DNA of 12,339 nucleotides from Actinomycetes bacterium. GTDB taxonomy: Bacteria; Actinomycetota; Humimicrobiia; JAHJRV01. How positions within the stretch are numbered: position 1 is the stretch's first letter; every line of letters begins with the position of its first letter. The notes under the pieces were generated by a model. That model was not told the DNA's origin, did no database searches, and saw only the letters and a list, made by a program, of their open reading frames with translations. Positions 1-6,809 of this stretch are shown here, piece by piece. The position numbers and the translations under genes are program-made. The stretch lies in contig JAUWOM010000023.1 of assembly GCA_030612085.1 (NCBI GenBank), forward strand, positions 1 through 12,339. The letters run 5' to 3'.

Positions 1-674
1 GCTCTTGATACAATATAAAAACCCTTACCATATTTATAAGGAAATCCCATATCTGACGTGATTGCTGCAATTACTCCATCTACATTTAGAATTATTTTTT
101 TATTTAACATATTTTCAATAGACTTTTCAATCTCAAATACCAATTTACAATGCTTTTTATATAGTTTTAAATCTTCTGCCAACTTTGATAGTTTCTTAGT
201 TCTTGGATCAGATTTATGGTAAGGATGTCCAAATCCAAGGATTCTTTTCTTTTGTAAATGATGTTTTTGTACAATTTCATCAGCAATCTGTGCCAAACCT
301 TTATTTTGTTTTTCACTCTCTTTTACTCCTTCTTGGAGAATCTTTGCACATCCCTCAATTGAACCTCCATGATATTCACCTAATGCTATAATACCTGATG
401 CTACACTCGCTTGCAGGGGAACACCTGATGATGCTACAAATCTTGTTGCATCTGCTGATGGAGCTGCTAAGCTATGATCGCAGCCTGACACTAATATTGC
501 ATTCATCATTTTGCCCTCTTCTTTAGTAGGAAATTTCCCCATCCATAGAAGATAAACTACTTCACCAAAACTCTTTTTTCCTATAATTTTATCTAAAGCA
601 TAACCTCTAATTATGATTTTATTAGGTTCAACTTTGGATATAGCTGTTCTCCACTCAAATTCTTTCTCTTTCAT
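1..674 (-). CDS. Citryl-CoA lyase-type enzyme (citrate synthase fold), C-terminus cut by the window edge
   Basis: About 224 N-terminal residues are visible and the gene runs off the left edge. It starts at an ATG (674) with AGGAGG at 679-684. The protein aligns by eye with the C-terminal lyase domain of ATP-citrate lyase and with free-standing citryl-CoA lyases, which split citryl-CoA into acetyl-CoA and oxaloacetate. The three catalytic positions of that domain are present: H67 in a CDHSLAAPSA segment, H150 in GFGHPYHKSDPR and D199 in LNVDG. The N-terminal TAISKVEPNKIIIRGY stretch is also typical of the lyase branch rather than of true citrate synthases. It is the last visible gene of the minus-strand operon, after a CoA ligase pair and a ferredoxin. 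The substrate is inferred: citryl-CoA by family, citramalyl-CoA possible from the methylaspartate genes opposite. A broader citrate-synthase-family role cannot be excluded. Confidence 0.82.
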   Translation of the reverse strand, partial: MKEKEFEWRTAISKVEPNKIIIRGYALDKIIGKKSFGEVVYLLWMGKFPTKEEGKMMNAILVSGCDHSLAAPSADATRFVASSGVPLQASVASGIIALGEYHGGSIEGCAKILQEGVKESEKQNKGLAQIADEIVQKHHLQKKRILGFGHPYHKSDPRTKKLSKLAEDLKLYKKHCKLVFEIEKSIENMLNKKIILNVDGVIAAITSDMGFPYKYGKGFYIVSR

Positions 675-698
675 TTTTCCTCCTGCAATATTTGATCT

Positions 699-926
699 CT
701 AATATAATTTTTTTATAGTGATTGCTTTTTGTAGGCATTTTTCTAAACAAAGATTACAAAATATGCATTCATCTTCATTTTCCTCAATAACTGAAATTAT
801 TTCATTATTCTCTTCTAAATTTTCAAATTTAAAGATTTCAACAGGACAAACCTCTTCACATATTTTACAATTTTTAACTTTTTTACATTTACTATTATTA
901 ATTTCTACTTTTACAAACATTCCCAT
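699..926 (-). CDS. Small 2x[4Fe-4S] ferredoxin-like protein
   Basis: A 75-residue iron-sulfur protein with two cysteine groups. The first is C14, C20, C23, C27 followed by proline, so the first gap is five residues instead of the usual two. The second is a regular CxxCxxCxxxC (C54, C57, C60, C64) in which leucine replaces the final proline. This resembles the small delta-type ferredoxin subunits of 2-oxoacid:ferredoxin oxidoreductases and polyferredoxin domains, so cytoplasmic electron transfer is the likely role. An in-frame ATG at 938 has no visible ribosome site; ATG 926 has GGTGA at 932-936, five bases upstream, and is preferred. The gene lies between the ligase alpha subunit (15-27 bases away) and the lyase, clearly inside the operon. 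Its partner is not identifiable; an oxidoreductase or an Fe-S hydratase beyond the left edge is possible. Confidence 0.8.
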   Translation of the reverse strand: MGMFVKVEINNSKCKKVKNCKICEEVCPVEIFKFENLEENNEIISVIEENEDECIFCNLCLEKCLQKAITIKKLY

Positions 927-953
927 AATTTTCACCATAAAAATAAAATATTT

Positions 954-1850
954 TTAGCTTAATGATTCTTTGACATAATCAACTAATTGAGTTAGTGTAT
1001 CTGCTACCAATATACCAGCTCTTTTAAATGCTTCAATTTTTCCTTTAGCTGTTCCTTTTCCTTTTTGTACAATGACACCAGCATGTCCAAATCTCATACC
1101 TGGCATATCATCAACAAATCTTCCACCAATAAAAGCTATTACAGGTTTAGAATATGAATATTCAATTATATATCTAGCTGCATCCTCTTCTTGTGTACCA
1201 CCCGGTTCACAAAAAAGTACAATAGTTTTTGTTTGAATATCTTTTTCAAAAAGAGGAAGTAGTTCTCTAAATGTCATTCCAACAATTGGGTCCCCACCAA
1301 CACTGATGCATGTACTTTGTCCTATCTCATTACTAGTTAATAAATTTGCAAGCTCTGTTGTCATTCCACCACTGGTAGAAGCAATTCCAACTGGACCTAT
1401 CATATATGATTTTTTTGTTTCAATTTGTGGTCCGCCAATAGCTCCAACCTTAGATTTACCAGGTGAAATAATTCCTAATGAGTTCGGTCCTATAACTTTT
1501 GTACCTTTTTGTTCTGCAAAATCTAAAATCAAAACTACATCTTTTTTTGGGATTCTCTCAGTGAATATAACAATAAGTTCTATGTTAGAATCTATTGCTT
1601 CTAATGCAGCATCTTTTGCAAAAGCAGCAGGAACAGATATGATTGATGTATTTGCTCCAAACTCTTTAACTACATCACTAACACAATCAAAAACAGGGAT
1701 TCCATGAATAGTCTGTCCTCCTTTTCCTGGAGTTACACCACCAACCACATTAGTACTGTAATCAAGCATATATTTAGTAAATAATGCTGCTTCTCTCCCT
1801 GTAATTCCTTGAACCAAAACTCTTATTTTCTCATCTATTAAAATACTCAA
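954..1850 (-). CDS. Acyl-CoA synthetase alpha subunit, SucD/citryl-CoA synthetase-like (298 aa)
   Basis: CoA-binding, phosphohistidine-bearing subunit of an NDP-forming acyl-CoA synthetase. Visible features are the Rossmann-type QGITG loop (14-18), PGKGG (41-45) for CoA, GPNSLGIISPGK (121-132), GGDP (185-188), E215 in CEPGG and the phosphorylated histidine H256 in FGHAG. The usual succinyl-CoA synthetase SRSGTLTYE segment is replaced by STSGGMTTEL (158-167), which is closer to the SRSGGMSNEL form of ATP-citrate lyase. That favours a citrate-like tricarboxylate or a branched acid such as citramalate over succinate. The N-terminus MSILIDE is also shared with malate-CoA ligase MtkB, so malate is a further candidate. 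The start is a TTG at 1850 with GGAG at 1857-1860. It follows the beta subunit by 38 bases. Annotation pipelines would probably call it succinate-CoA ligase; family membership is sure, substrate is not. Confidence 0.88.
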   Translation of the reverse strand: MSILIDEKIRVLVQGITGREAALFTKYMLDYSTNVVGGVTPGKGGQTIHGIPVFDCVSDVVKEFGANTSIISVPAAFAKDAALEAIDSNIELIVIFTERIPKKDVVLILDFAEQKGTKVIGPNSLGIISPGKSKVGAIGGPQIETKKSYMIGPVGIASTSGGMTTELANLLTSNEIGQSTCISVGGDPIVGMTFRELLPLFEKDIQTKTIVLFCEPGGTQEEDAARYIIEYSYSKPVIAFIGGRFVDDMPGMRFGHAGVIVQKGKGTAKGKIEAFKRAGILVADTLTQLVDYVKESLS

Positions 1851-1888
1851 TTAATTCTCCACTTATAAAAAAATAAATCAATCATTTT

Positions 1889-3091
1889 TTATTTTAAATT
1901 GGATATCATTTCAACTGCTGCTTTTGCAGCCTGATCTATAGAATAACTCCTATCCATATATTTTATTTTGTATTTTTTAAGAATTCTGTATCCGTCCTCT
2001 TCATATGCACCTGCACTTCTAAATAAAATCGGATACTCACTAGGTTTGATATCCAATTCATTCATGGCTAAAATTACTCCTCTTGCCACAAGATCTACTC
2101 GGGTGTTATTTAAAACATTAGTTATAACTGCTAATCCTTTTATGCCTGGTTTTTTTAGAATCAGTTTTGTTAGCTCTTTTACTTTTTTAACTGTTGGATT
2201 ACCTCCAATTTCACAGTAATTTGCTGGTTTTCCTCCATGATATCTAATAGCATCAAAGATAGTAAGGGATGCCCCACCTCCTCCAATTAATAATCCCAGA
2301 TTTCCATCAAACTCAACAACTCTACCTGCAACACCTCTGTGGTCAATCTTATCAATTTTTTCTGCTTCTATTTCAAACTTTGTAGGAATTCGAGGGCTAT
2401 CTTTTCTAATAGGTATTTCTAATTGCTCTAATTCTTTATGTCTATAAAGAGCTTCCTGTTCAAGTTCTAAATGGGCATCTGCTGCAATTAACTTTCCATC
2501 TTGAGTTAATATCAAAGGATTTATTTCTGCTAAATCACAATCATATTTTTTAAAAATATTAAATAATTTAACAGCAATACCTGCAGCCTTAAACATATCT
2601 TTTGACTTCAGCCCCATATTTTTTGCAAGTAATTTTCCTTGATAGTTTTGAATTCCCCAGACCATATTAACGGGTAAAGTAAAAACCTTTTCTGGATATT
2701 TTTTAGCTATTTCATTGATGTCAATACCACCAAGAGAAGATGAAATTACTACGGGAGTTTTTTGAGATAGGTCATAAGTTATTCCAAGAAAAAGTTCAGC
2801 AGATGGAAATAGTCTTTCTTCTACTAAGACCTTTCTTACTTCAAATCCCTTTATTTTTAATGAAAATATCTTTCTTGCTAATTGCTTTGCTTCTTTGGGG
2901 TTTTTTGCAAATGATATTCCTCCAGCCTTTCCTCTACCAGTAGCTAAAATTTGAGCTTTTATAGCAACTTCTTTTTTAAGATTCTCTACAATCTTTTCTA
3001 CTTCATCTGGAGTTGAAGCTAAATAACTCTCAGGTATGGGGATACCCTCTTTTTTAAATATAATTTTGCTTTCATACTCATATAATTTCAT
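1889..3091 (-). CDS. Acyl-CoA synthetase beta subunit, ATP-grasp, SucC/citryl-CoA synthetase-like (400 aa)
   Basis: ATP-grasp subunit that binds the nucleotide and carboxylic acid and pairs with the alpha subunit encoded next. The N-terminal LYEYESKIIFKKEGI is the standard ATP-grasp opening; ATGRGKAGG (50-58) is the nucleotide loop; AEINPL (188-193) and DAHLE (205-209) hold the metal-binding region. The C-terminal ligase domain begins near FDGNLG (261-266) and GGGGAS (270-275). Succinyl-CoA synthetases carry NGAGLAM and NIFGGI at the latter and a later position; here they read IGGGGAS and ITNVLNNTR, and the tail has ILFRSAGAYEEDGYRIL, all nearer to the corresponding blocks of ATP-citrate lyase. 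This comparison is from memory and by eye. ATG at 3091 is the first gene of the minus-strand operon, 23 or so bases behind a predicted start site. Length fits SucC and malate-CoA ligase families. Confidence 0.88.
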   Translation of the reverse strand: MKLYEYESKIIFKKEGIPIPESYLASTPDEVEKIVENLKKEVAIKAQILATGRGKAGGISFAKNPKEAKQLARKIFSLKIKGFEVRKVLVEERLFPSAELFLGITYDLSQKTPVVISSSLGGIDINEIAKKYPEKVFTLPVNMVWGIQNYQGKLLAKNMGLKSKDMFKAAGIAVKLFNIFKKYDCDLAEINPLILTQDGKLIAADAHLELEQEALYRHKELEQLEIPIRKDSPRIPTKFEIEAEKIDKIDHRGVAGRVVEFDGNLGLLIGGGGASLTIFDAIRYHGGKPANYCEIGGNPTVKKVKELTKLILKKPGIKGLAVITNVLNNTRVDLVARGVILAMNELDIKPSEYPILFRSAGAYEEDGYRILKKYKIKYMDRSYSIDQAAKAAVEMISNLK

Positions 3092-3120
3092 TAATGACTC
3101 AATCCTTTACTTTATATTTT

Positions 3121-3148
3121 AATATAAATAAAAGTCTATCAGTGTAAA
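3121..3148 (-). promoter_or_regulatory. Predicted sigma-70-type promoter for the ligase-ferredoxin-lyase operon
   Basis: Read on the minus strand, TTTACA (3143-3148) is the -35 box, followed by a 16-base spacer and TATATT (3121-3126) as the -10 box, each close to consensus. Transcription would begin near 3114, a little over 20 bases before the ATG at 3091. The -35 box is the left half of the inverted repeat at 3142-3171. Predicted only from motif and spacing. Confidence 0.5.
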
Positions 3149-3171
3149 AAATAATTCAAATAATTTTACAC
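3142..3171. promoter_or_regulatory. Inverted repeat spanning the two divergent -35 boxes (possible operator)
   Basis: GTGTAAAA (3142-3149) and TTTTACAC (3164-3171) are perfect 8-base inverted halves separated by 14 bases. Each half contains the -35 hexamer of one of the two divergent promoters, so the symmetry may only reflect two similar promoters placed back to back. The extra matching flanking bases (GTG/CAC and an A) also fit binding of a dimeric regulator that would control both operons together. No regulator gene is in the window. Confidence 0.4.
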
Positions 3172-3193
3172 GAAAAATAAATGAATGTAGAAT
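3165..3193 (+). promoter_or_regulatory. Predicted sigma-70-type promoter for the glutamate mutase operon
   Basis: TTTACA (3165-3170), a 17-base spacer and TAGAAT (3188-3193) form a near-consensus promoter. Transcription would start near 3200 and leave a leader of only about 50 bases before the ATG at 3253, which is too short for a cobalamin riboswitch. Confidence 0.55.
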
Positions 3194-3252
3194 AATAACT
3201 AATTTAATAATATTTAGGGTTTTAAATATTACAATAGGAGGTTATTTTATAA

Positions 3253-3678
3253 ATGATTGCAGGGAAAAGAAAATTAAAAATAGTGCTTGGTGTAATTGGC
3301 TCTGATGTTCATGCAGTTGGAAATAAAATACTCGAAAATGTGCTAACTGAAGAAGGATTTAAAGTAATAAATATTGGAGTTCTCTCCCCTCAAGAGGATT
3401 TTATAAATGCTGCAATTGAAACTGCAGCAGACTTGATTGTTGTTTCATCATTATATGGTCATGGTGAAATAGATTGCAGGGGAATGAGGGAAAAATGTAT
3501 TGAAGCTGGAATTGGTGATATGCAATTATATGTTGGTGGAAATTTAGTTGTAGGAAAGAAGGATTTTACTGAGGTTAAAAAGATTTTTGAAGAGATGGGA
3601 TTTAATAGGGCTTATCCCCCTGGAACATCTCCTCAGCAATTAATTGATGATATAAAAAAAGATTTTAACATTAAATAG
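3253..3678 (+). CDS. glmS: Glutamate mutase S (sigma) subunit, methylaspartate mutase small component
   Basis: Cobalamin-binding small subunit of adenosylcobalamin-dependent glutamate mutase (EC 5.4.99.1), which interconverts L-glutamate and L-threo-3-methylaspartate. The B12-binding signature DxHxxG is present as D18, H20 and G23 in [11 protein letters not shown]; the histidine is the lower axial cobalt ligand. [22 protein letters not shown], and [10 protein letters not shown] follow in the order expected for the Rossmann-like B12 domain. At 141 residues it is slightly longer at the N-terminus than the clostridial proteins of about 137. ATG 3253 has AGGAGG at 3236-3241, 11 bases upstream. 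It opens the operon, and its stop overlaps the ribosome site of the reactivator gene. The gene name has no connection to DNA-repair mutS or to glucosamine synthase. Confidence 0.97.
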   Translation: MIAGKRKLKIVLGVIGSDVHAVGNKILENVLTEEGFKVINIGVLSPQEDFINAAIETAADLIVVSSLYGHGEIDCRGMREKCIEAGIGDMQLYVGGNLVVGKKDFTEVKKIFEEMGFNRAYPPGTSPQQLIDDIKKDFNIK

Positions 3679-3682
3679 GAGA
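3677..3682 (+). promoter_or_regulatory. Ribosome binding site deciding the TTG start of glmL
   Basis: AGGAGA overlaps the TAG stop of the S subunit gene and sits eight bases before TTG 3691. No ATG lies nearby in frame at the conserved N-terminus, so the TTG is the probable start and the two genes are likely translationally coupled. Confidence 0.6.
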
Positions 3683-3690
3683 TTTTTATT

Positions 3691-5085
3691 TTGGGAATAG
3701 CACTTTTGGTTGATTTTGGAAGTACATTTACCAAATTGGTAGCAATAGATTTAGAAAAAGAAATATTCTTAGGGAGTTCATATTATCCAACAACAGTAGA
3801 AACTGATGTGATGATTGGATTTAAAAAAGCTCTAAATGAACTTAATAAAAAAATATCAAAAAAAAACATAGATATAGATTATGATTTAAAATTAGCCTGT
3901 AGTAGTGCTGCTGGAGGTTTAAAAATTGTAGCGGTAGGCTTAGTTCCCCTCTTAACTTCACAAGCAGCTAAAATTGCAGCTTTAGGAGCTGGTGGAAAAG
4001 TTTTAAAAGTTTACAGCTATAAATTAACTGCAGACGAAAGAGATGAAATTGAAATTTTAAAACCGGACTTAATACTGCTTTCAGGTGGAACTGATGGAGG
4101 AAACGAGAAGGTAATAATTCATAATGCAAAGGTTTTAAGTCAACTAAAGATAGATGTTCCAATTGTTTATGCTGGGAATAAATGTTCAGCAACTATAGCA
4201 AAGAGAATTTTAAAAGAAAATAAAAAGTCTGTATCGATAATAGAAAATATCTTACCTGAGTTAAATTATTTAAATATAGAACCAGCTAAAGAATTAATAA
4301 GAAAACTCTTTCTATCAAATATAATCAAAGCAAAAGGTCTTTCAAAAAGGATGGATTTCTTATCAAGTGTCTTAATGCCTACCCCGTCAGCTGTTTTAAA
4401 AGCTGGGCAGTTACTAGCAAAAGGTACAGATAATGAGGAAGGTATTGGGGATTTAATGTTAATTGATGTTGGTGGAGCTACTACTGATGTTTGCTCATAT
4501 TCATTAGGACTACCGGGTACAGGTGGTTTTGTTGTAAAGGGTCTCCCTCAACCTTACATGAAAAGAACAGTTGAGGGTGATTTAGGAATTCGTTTTAGTG
4601 CTATGAATCTTTTAAATACAGCCAAAAAGGAAAATTTTATGAAGAAATGTAAAATAAAATTAAAGGACCTGGATAAGAAAGTTGAAAAGCTATCAAGAAA
4701 TATTAATTTTATTGCTAAAGATGAGAAAGATATTGAGGTAGATAAGTTACTATCTGCAATATCTACTAAAATTGCAATAAATAGACATGTAGGAAAGTTT
4801 CAAACAAAATATACACCAATAAGTCCAGTAAATATTTTATATGGGAAAGATTTAAGAGATGTCCCCACTGTATTAGGAACTGGTGGGGGTGTGATAAAAG
4901 CTAAGAATCCAAAGTCTATTTTGGAAAAATCTATATTTGATGAAGATGAGCCATACATATTGAAGCCGAAATCTCCAAAATTTTTATTAGATAAATATTA
5001 TATAATGTTTGCTGTTGGACTTTTAGCTCAAAAAATGCCAGACTTAGCTTTAAGGTTATTAAAAAAACATCTTATTTATATATAA
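3691..5085 (+). CDS. glmL: MutL/GlmL-family reactivating factor of glutamate mutase
   Basis: ATPase of the actin/Hsp70-like (ASKHA) fold encoded between the S and E subunit genes of glutamate mutase in clostridia; it is thought to protect or reactivate the mutase by exchanging damaged cobalamin. Visible motifs are the phosphate-1 loop LLVDFGSTFTK (5-15), LLSGGTDGG (129-137), the phosphate-2 segment LIDVGGATTDV (257-267) and GTGGGVI near the C-terminus. At 464 residues the length is normal for the family. Translation begins at TTG 3691, directly after the S subunit, 12 bases downstream of its stop. A copy of the two-hairpin repeat follows, separating it from the E subunit gene by 134 bases, a larger gap than in typical clostridial operons. 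Confidence 0.93.
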   Translation: MGIALLVDFGSTFTKLVAIDLEKEIFLGSSYYPTTVETDVMIGFKKALNELNKKISKKNIDIDYDLKLACSSAAGGLKIVAVGLVPLLTSQAAKIAALGAGGKVLKVYSYKLTADERDEIEILKPDLILLSGGTDGGNEKVIIHNAKVLSQLKIDVPIVYAGNKCSATIAKRILKENKKSVSIIENILPELNYLNIEPAKELIRKLFLSNIIKAKGLSKRMDFLSSVLMPTPSAVLKAGQLLAKGTDNEEGIGDLMLIDVGGATTDVCSYSLGLPGTGGFVVKGLPQPYMKRTVEGDLGIRFSAMNLLNTAKKENFMKKCKIKLKDLDKKVEKLSRNINFIAKDEKDIEVDKLLSAISTKIAINRHVGKFQTKYTPISPVNILYGKDLRDVPTVLGTGGGVIKAKNPKSILEKSIFDEDEPYILKPKSPKFLLDKYYIMFAVGLLAQKMPDLALRLLKKHLIYI

Positions 5086-5118
5086 AATATAGTAATTGGT
5101 TTTAATTATAAATAAATT

Positions 5119-5176
5119 ATGTAGGGCAACCCTTCAGGGTTGCATTACTAAGCAAGGCTAAAGCCTCGCTCTACAT
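5119..5176. repeat. Two-hairpin dispersed repeat, copy A
   Basis: A 58-base element ending in ATGTAG and CTACAT. It contains two tight hairpins: GCAACCCT/AGGGTTGC (5126-5133 and 5136-5143, two-base loop) and GCAAGGCT/AGCCTCGC (5152-5159 and 5162-5169, one mismatch). It is clearly more GC-rich than the flanks. It lies between glmL and glmE. Copies B (8095) and C (10648) share the same architecture. It looks like a REP or MITE-type non-autonomous element; it could also slow or attenuate transcription. Confidence 0.9.
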
Positions 5177-5219
5177 TTGATAAAAGATTCTAATTAAAGA
5201 ATATATTGGGTGATAAGGA

Positions 5220-6677
5220 TTGGAGATGAAAAATATCAGGTGGGAAGAAGAAGAGTTTCTTAAAAAGAGAAAAGAAGTGCTAAAGAGCTGGCCAACAGGT
5301 TCTCAAGTAGATTTAGAGGAATCGATAAATTATCATAGAGCAATTCCAAAAAACAAAGTTTCAAAATGGGTTCTTAAAAAGGCAAAAAATGAGGGAAGAA
5401 CCTTAACTCAACCAAGGGCAGGAGTTGCTTTAATAGATAACCATATTGAACTTCTTCGATTTTTAGAAAAGGAAGGAATGGCTGACCTTCTACCAACTAC
5501 TATTGACAGCTATACCAGGTTAAATAAATATGAGGAAGCTCAGAAAGGAATAGAGGAGAGTATTAGGTTGGGCAGGTCGATGTTAAATGGTTTTCCTGCG
5601 GTAAATCATGGAGTTAAAGCTTGTAGGAAAGTTTGCGAGTCTGTTAATGTACCAGTTGAAGTTCGTCACGGAACTCCTGATTCAAGATTATTAGCAGAGA
5701 TAACATTGGCAGGAGGTTTTACAGATTTTGAAGGTGGAGCCATAACTTATAATATTCCTTATTCTAAAAATGTTCCAATTGAGACAAGTATTAGAAATTG
5801 GCAATATGTTGATAGATTAATAGGATATTATCAAGATAATGGTGTATCTATAAATAGGGAATCTTTTGGACCTTTAACAGGAACTTTAGTTCCTCCATGT
5901 ATCTCCCATGCAGTTTCTATTGCAGAAGCATTACTTGCTGCAGCTCAAGGTGTAAAAAGTATAAGTGTTGGATATGGACAATGTGGGAATTTAATTCAGG
6001 ATATAGCTGCTATAAAATTATTATCAATTATAACAGAGCAGTATCTAAAAGAATTTGGATTTACTGATATTTTATTAACTACAGTATTTCATCAATGGAT
6101 GGGAGGGTTCCCTAAAGATGAAGCTGAAGCATTTGCTGTAATTTCATGGGGAGCAGCAGCTGCTGGTCTTGGAGGTGCAACAAAAGTTATTGTAAAAACT
6201 CCACATGAGGCATATGGTATTCCCACTAAAGAAGCAAATGCTCTTGGGCTTAGAGCAACAAAACAGATTTTAAATATGGTAAAAGATCAGAAGCTAAAAG
6301 AAATTGAGTTGATTGAAAAAGAGATCGACATCATAAAAGAGGAAACAAAGTCAATTTTAGAAGCTGTATTGAATTTAGGAAAAGGTGATATCGCCATTGG
6401 TTTAGTAAGAGGATTTGAAGCAGGAGTAATTGATATTCCATTCGCTCCGAGTCGTTTTACCAAAGGAAAAATAATTCCAGTAAGAGATGATCATGGTGCT
6501 ATTAGATTTTTGAATATTGGAAATCTACCTTTCTCAAAAAAAATAAGAAATTTTCACAAAAAAAAGTTAGAGGAAAGAGGAAAAGTTGAAAATAGGAAAC
6601 CATCATTTAAAATGGTGGTAGATGATATATATGCTATAAGTAAAGGATATCTGGTCGGAAGACCAGAGAATAAATAA
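5220..6677 (+). CDS. glmE: Glutamate mutase E (epsilon) subunit, methylaspartate mutase large component
   Basis: Large TIM-barrel subunit of adenosylcobalamin-dependent glutamate mutase; with the S subunit it carries out the radical glutamate to 3-methylaspartate rearrangement. The three substrate-carboxylate arginines known from the Clostridium cochlearium enzyme fall at R66 (TQPRAGVA), R100 (DSYTR) and R149 ([11 protein letters not shown]). E171, Y177 and Y181 in the [11 protein letters not shown] stretch also match. The numbering agrees with the clostridial protein when TTG 5220 is used, and the resulting MEMKN start parallels clostridial MELKN; GGTGAT at 5209-5214 can serve as ribosome site. 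ATG 5226, with AAGGA six bases upstream, is the alternative. The tail GRPENK and the 485-residue length are normal. It acts in the cytoplasm and lies between two intergenic repeats. Confidence 0.97.
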   Translation: MEMKNIRWEEEEFLKKRKEVLKSWPTGSQVDLEESINYHRAIPKNKVSKWVLKKAKNEGRTLTQPRAGVALIDNHIELLRFLEKEGMADLLPTTIDSYTRLNKYEEAQKGIEESIRLGRSMLNGFPAVNHGVKACRKVCESVNVPVEVRHGTPDSRLLAEITLAGGFTDFEGGAITYNIPYSKNVPIETSIRNWQYVDRLIGYYQDNGVSINRESFGPLTGTLVPPCISHAVSIAEALLAAAQGVKSISVGYGQCGNLIQDIAAIKLLSIITEQYLKEFGFTDILLTTVFHQWMGGFPKDEAEAFAVISWGAAAAGLGGATKVIVKTPHEAYGIPTKEANALGLRATKQILNMVKDQKLKEIELIEKEIDIIKEETKSILEAVLNLGKGDIAIGLVRGFEAGVIDIPFAPSRFTKGKIIPVRDDHGAIRFLNIGNLPFSKKIRNFHKKKLEERGKVENRKPSFKMVVDDIYAISKGYLVGRPENK

Positions 6678-6679
6678 AA

Positions 6680-6742
6680 TGTCATTCTGAACGAGCACTT
6701 CGCTTCGCACGAGTGTAAACTTTAGCGAGTGAAGAATCTCAT
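6680..6742. repeat. CATTCTGA-type dispersed intergenic repeat
   Basis: The segment begins GTCATTCTGAACGAGC and ends GCGAGTGAAGAATCTCA, with ATTCT and AGAAT as outer inverted ends and internal CACTTCGC/GCGAGTG-type complementarity. It resembles the widely distributed GTCATTCTGAGCGAAGCGAAGAATCTC repeat family, here with extra bases in the middle. It begins almost directly after the glmE stop and occupies about half of the glmE-mal spacer. Identity with that family is from memory; the copy number in this genome is unknown. Confidence 0.6.
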
Positions 6743-6809
6743 TACATTAATGATAAGAATAAATTTTAAAAAATTTGATAACTTCATTAGAGGGGGAGGT
6801 TAATAAATA

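Noticed and set aside
718..957. 79-codon plus-strand open frame opposite the ferredoxin
   Set aside because: Antisense to a protein with eight conserved cysteines; low-complexity leucine/serine-rich translation and no ribosome site.
1306..1707. 133-codon open frame on the plus strand
   Set aside because: It lies entirely antisense to the strongly conserved ligase alpha subunit and its translation resembles no protein family; it is a shadow frame.
3194..3252. Cobalamin riboswitch ahead of the B12-dependent mutase operon
   Set aside because: The predicted leader is only about 50 bases, AT-rich and without a B12-box-like motif, far too short for this riboswitch class.
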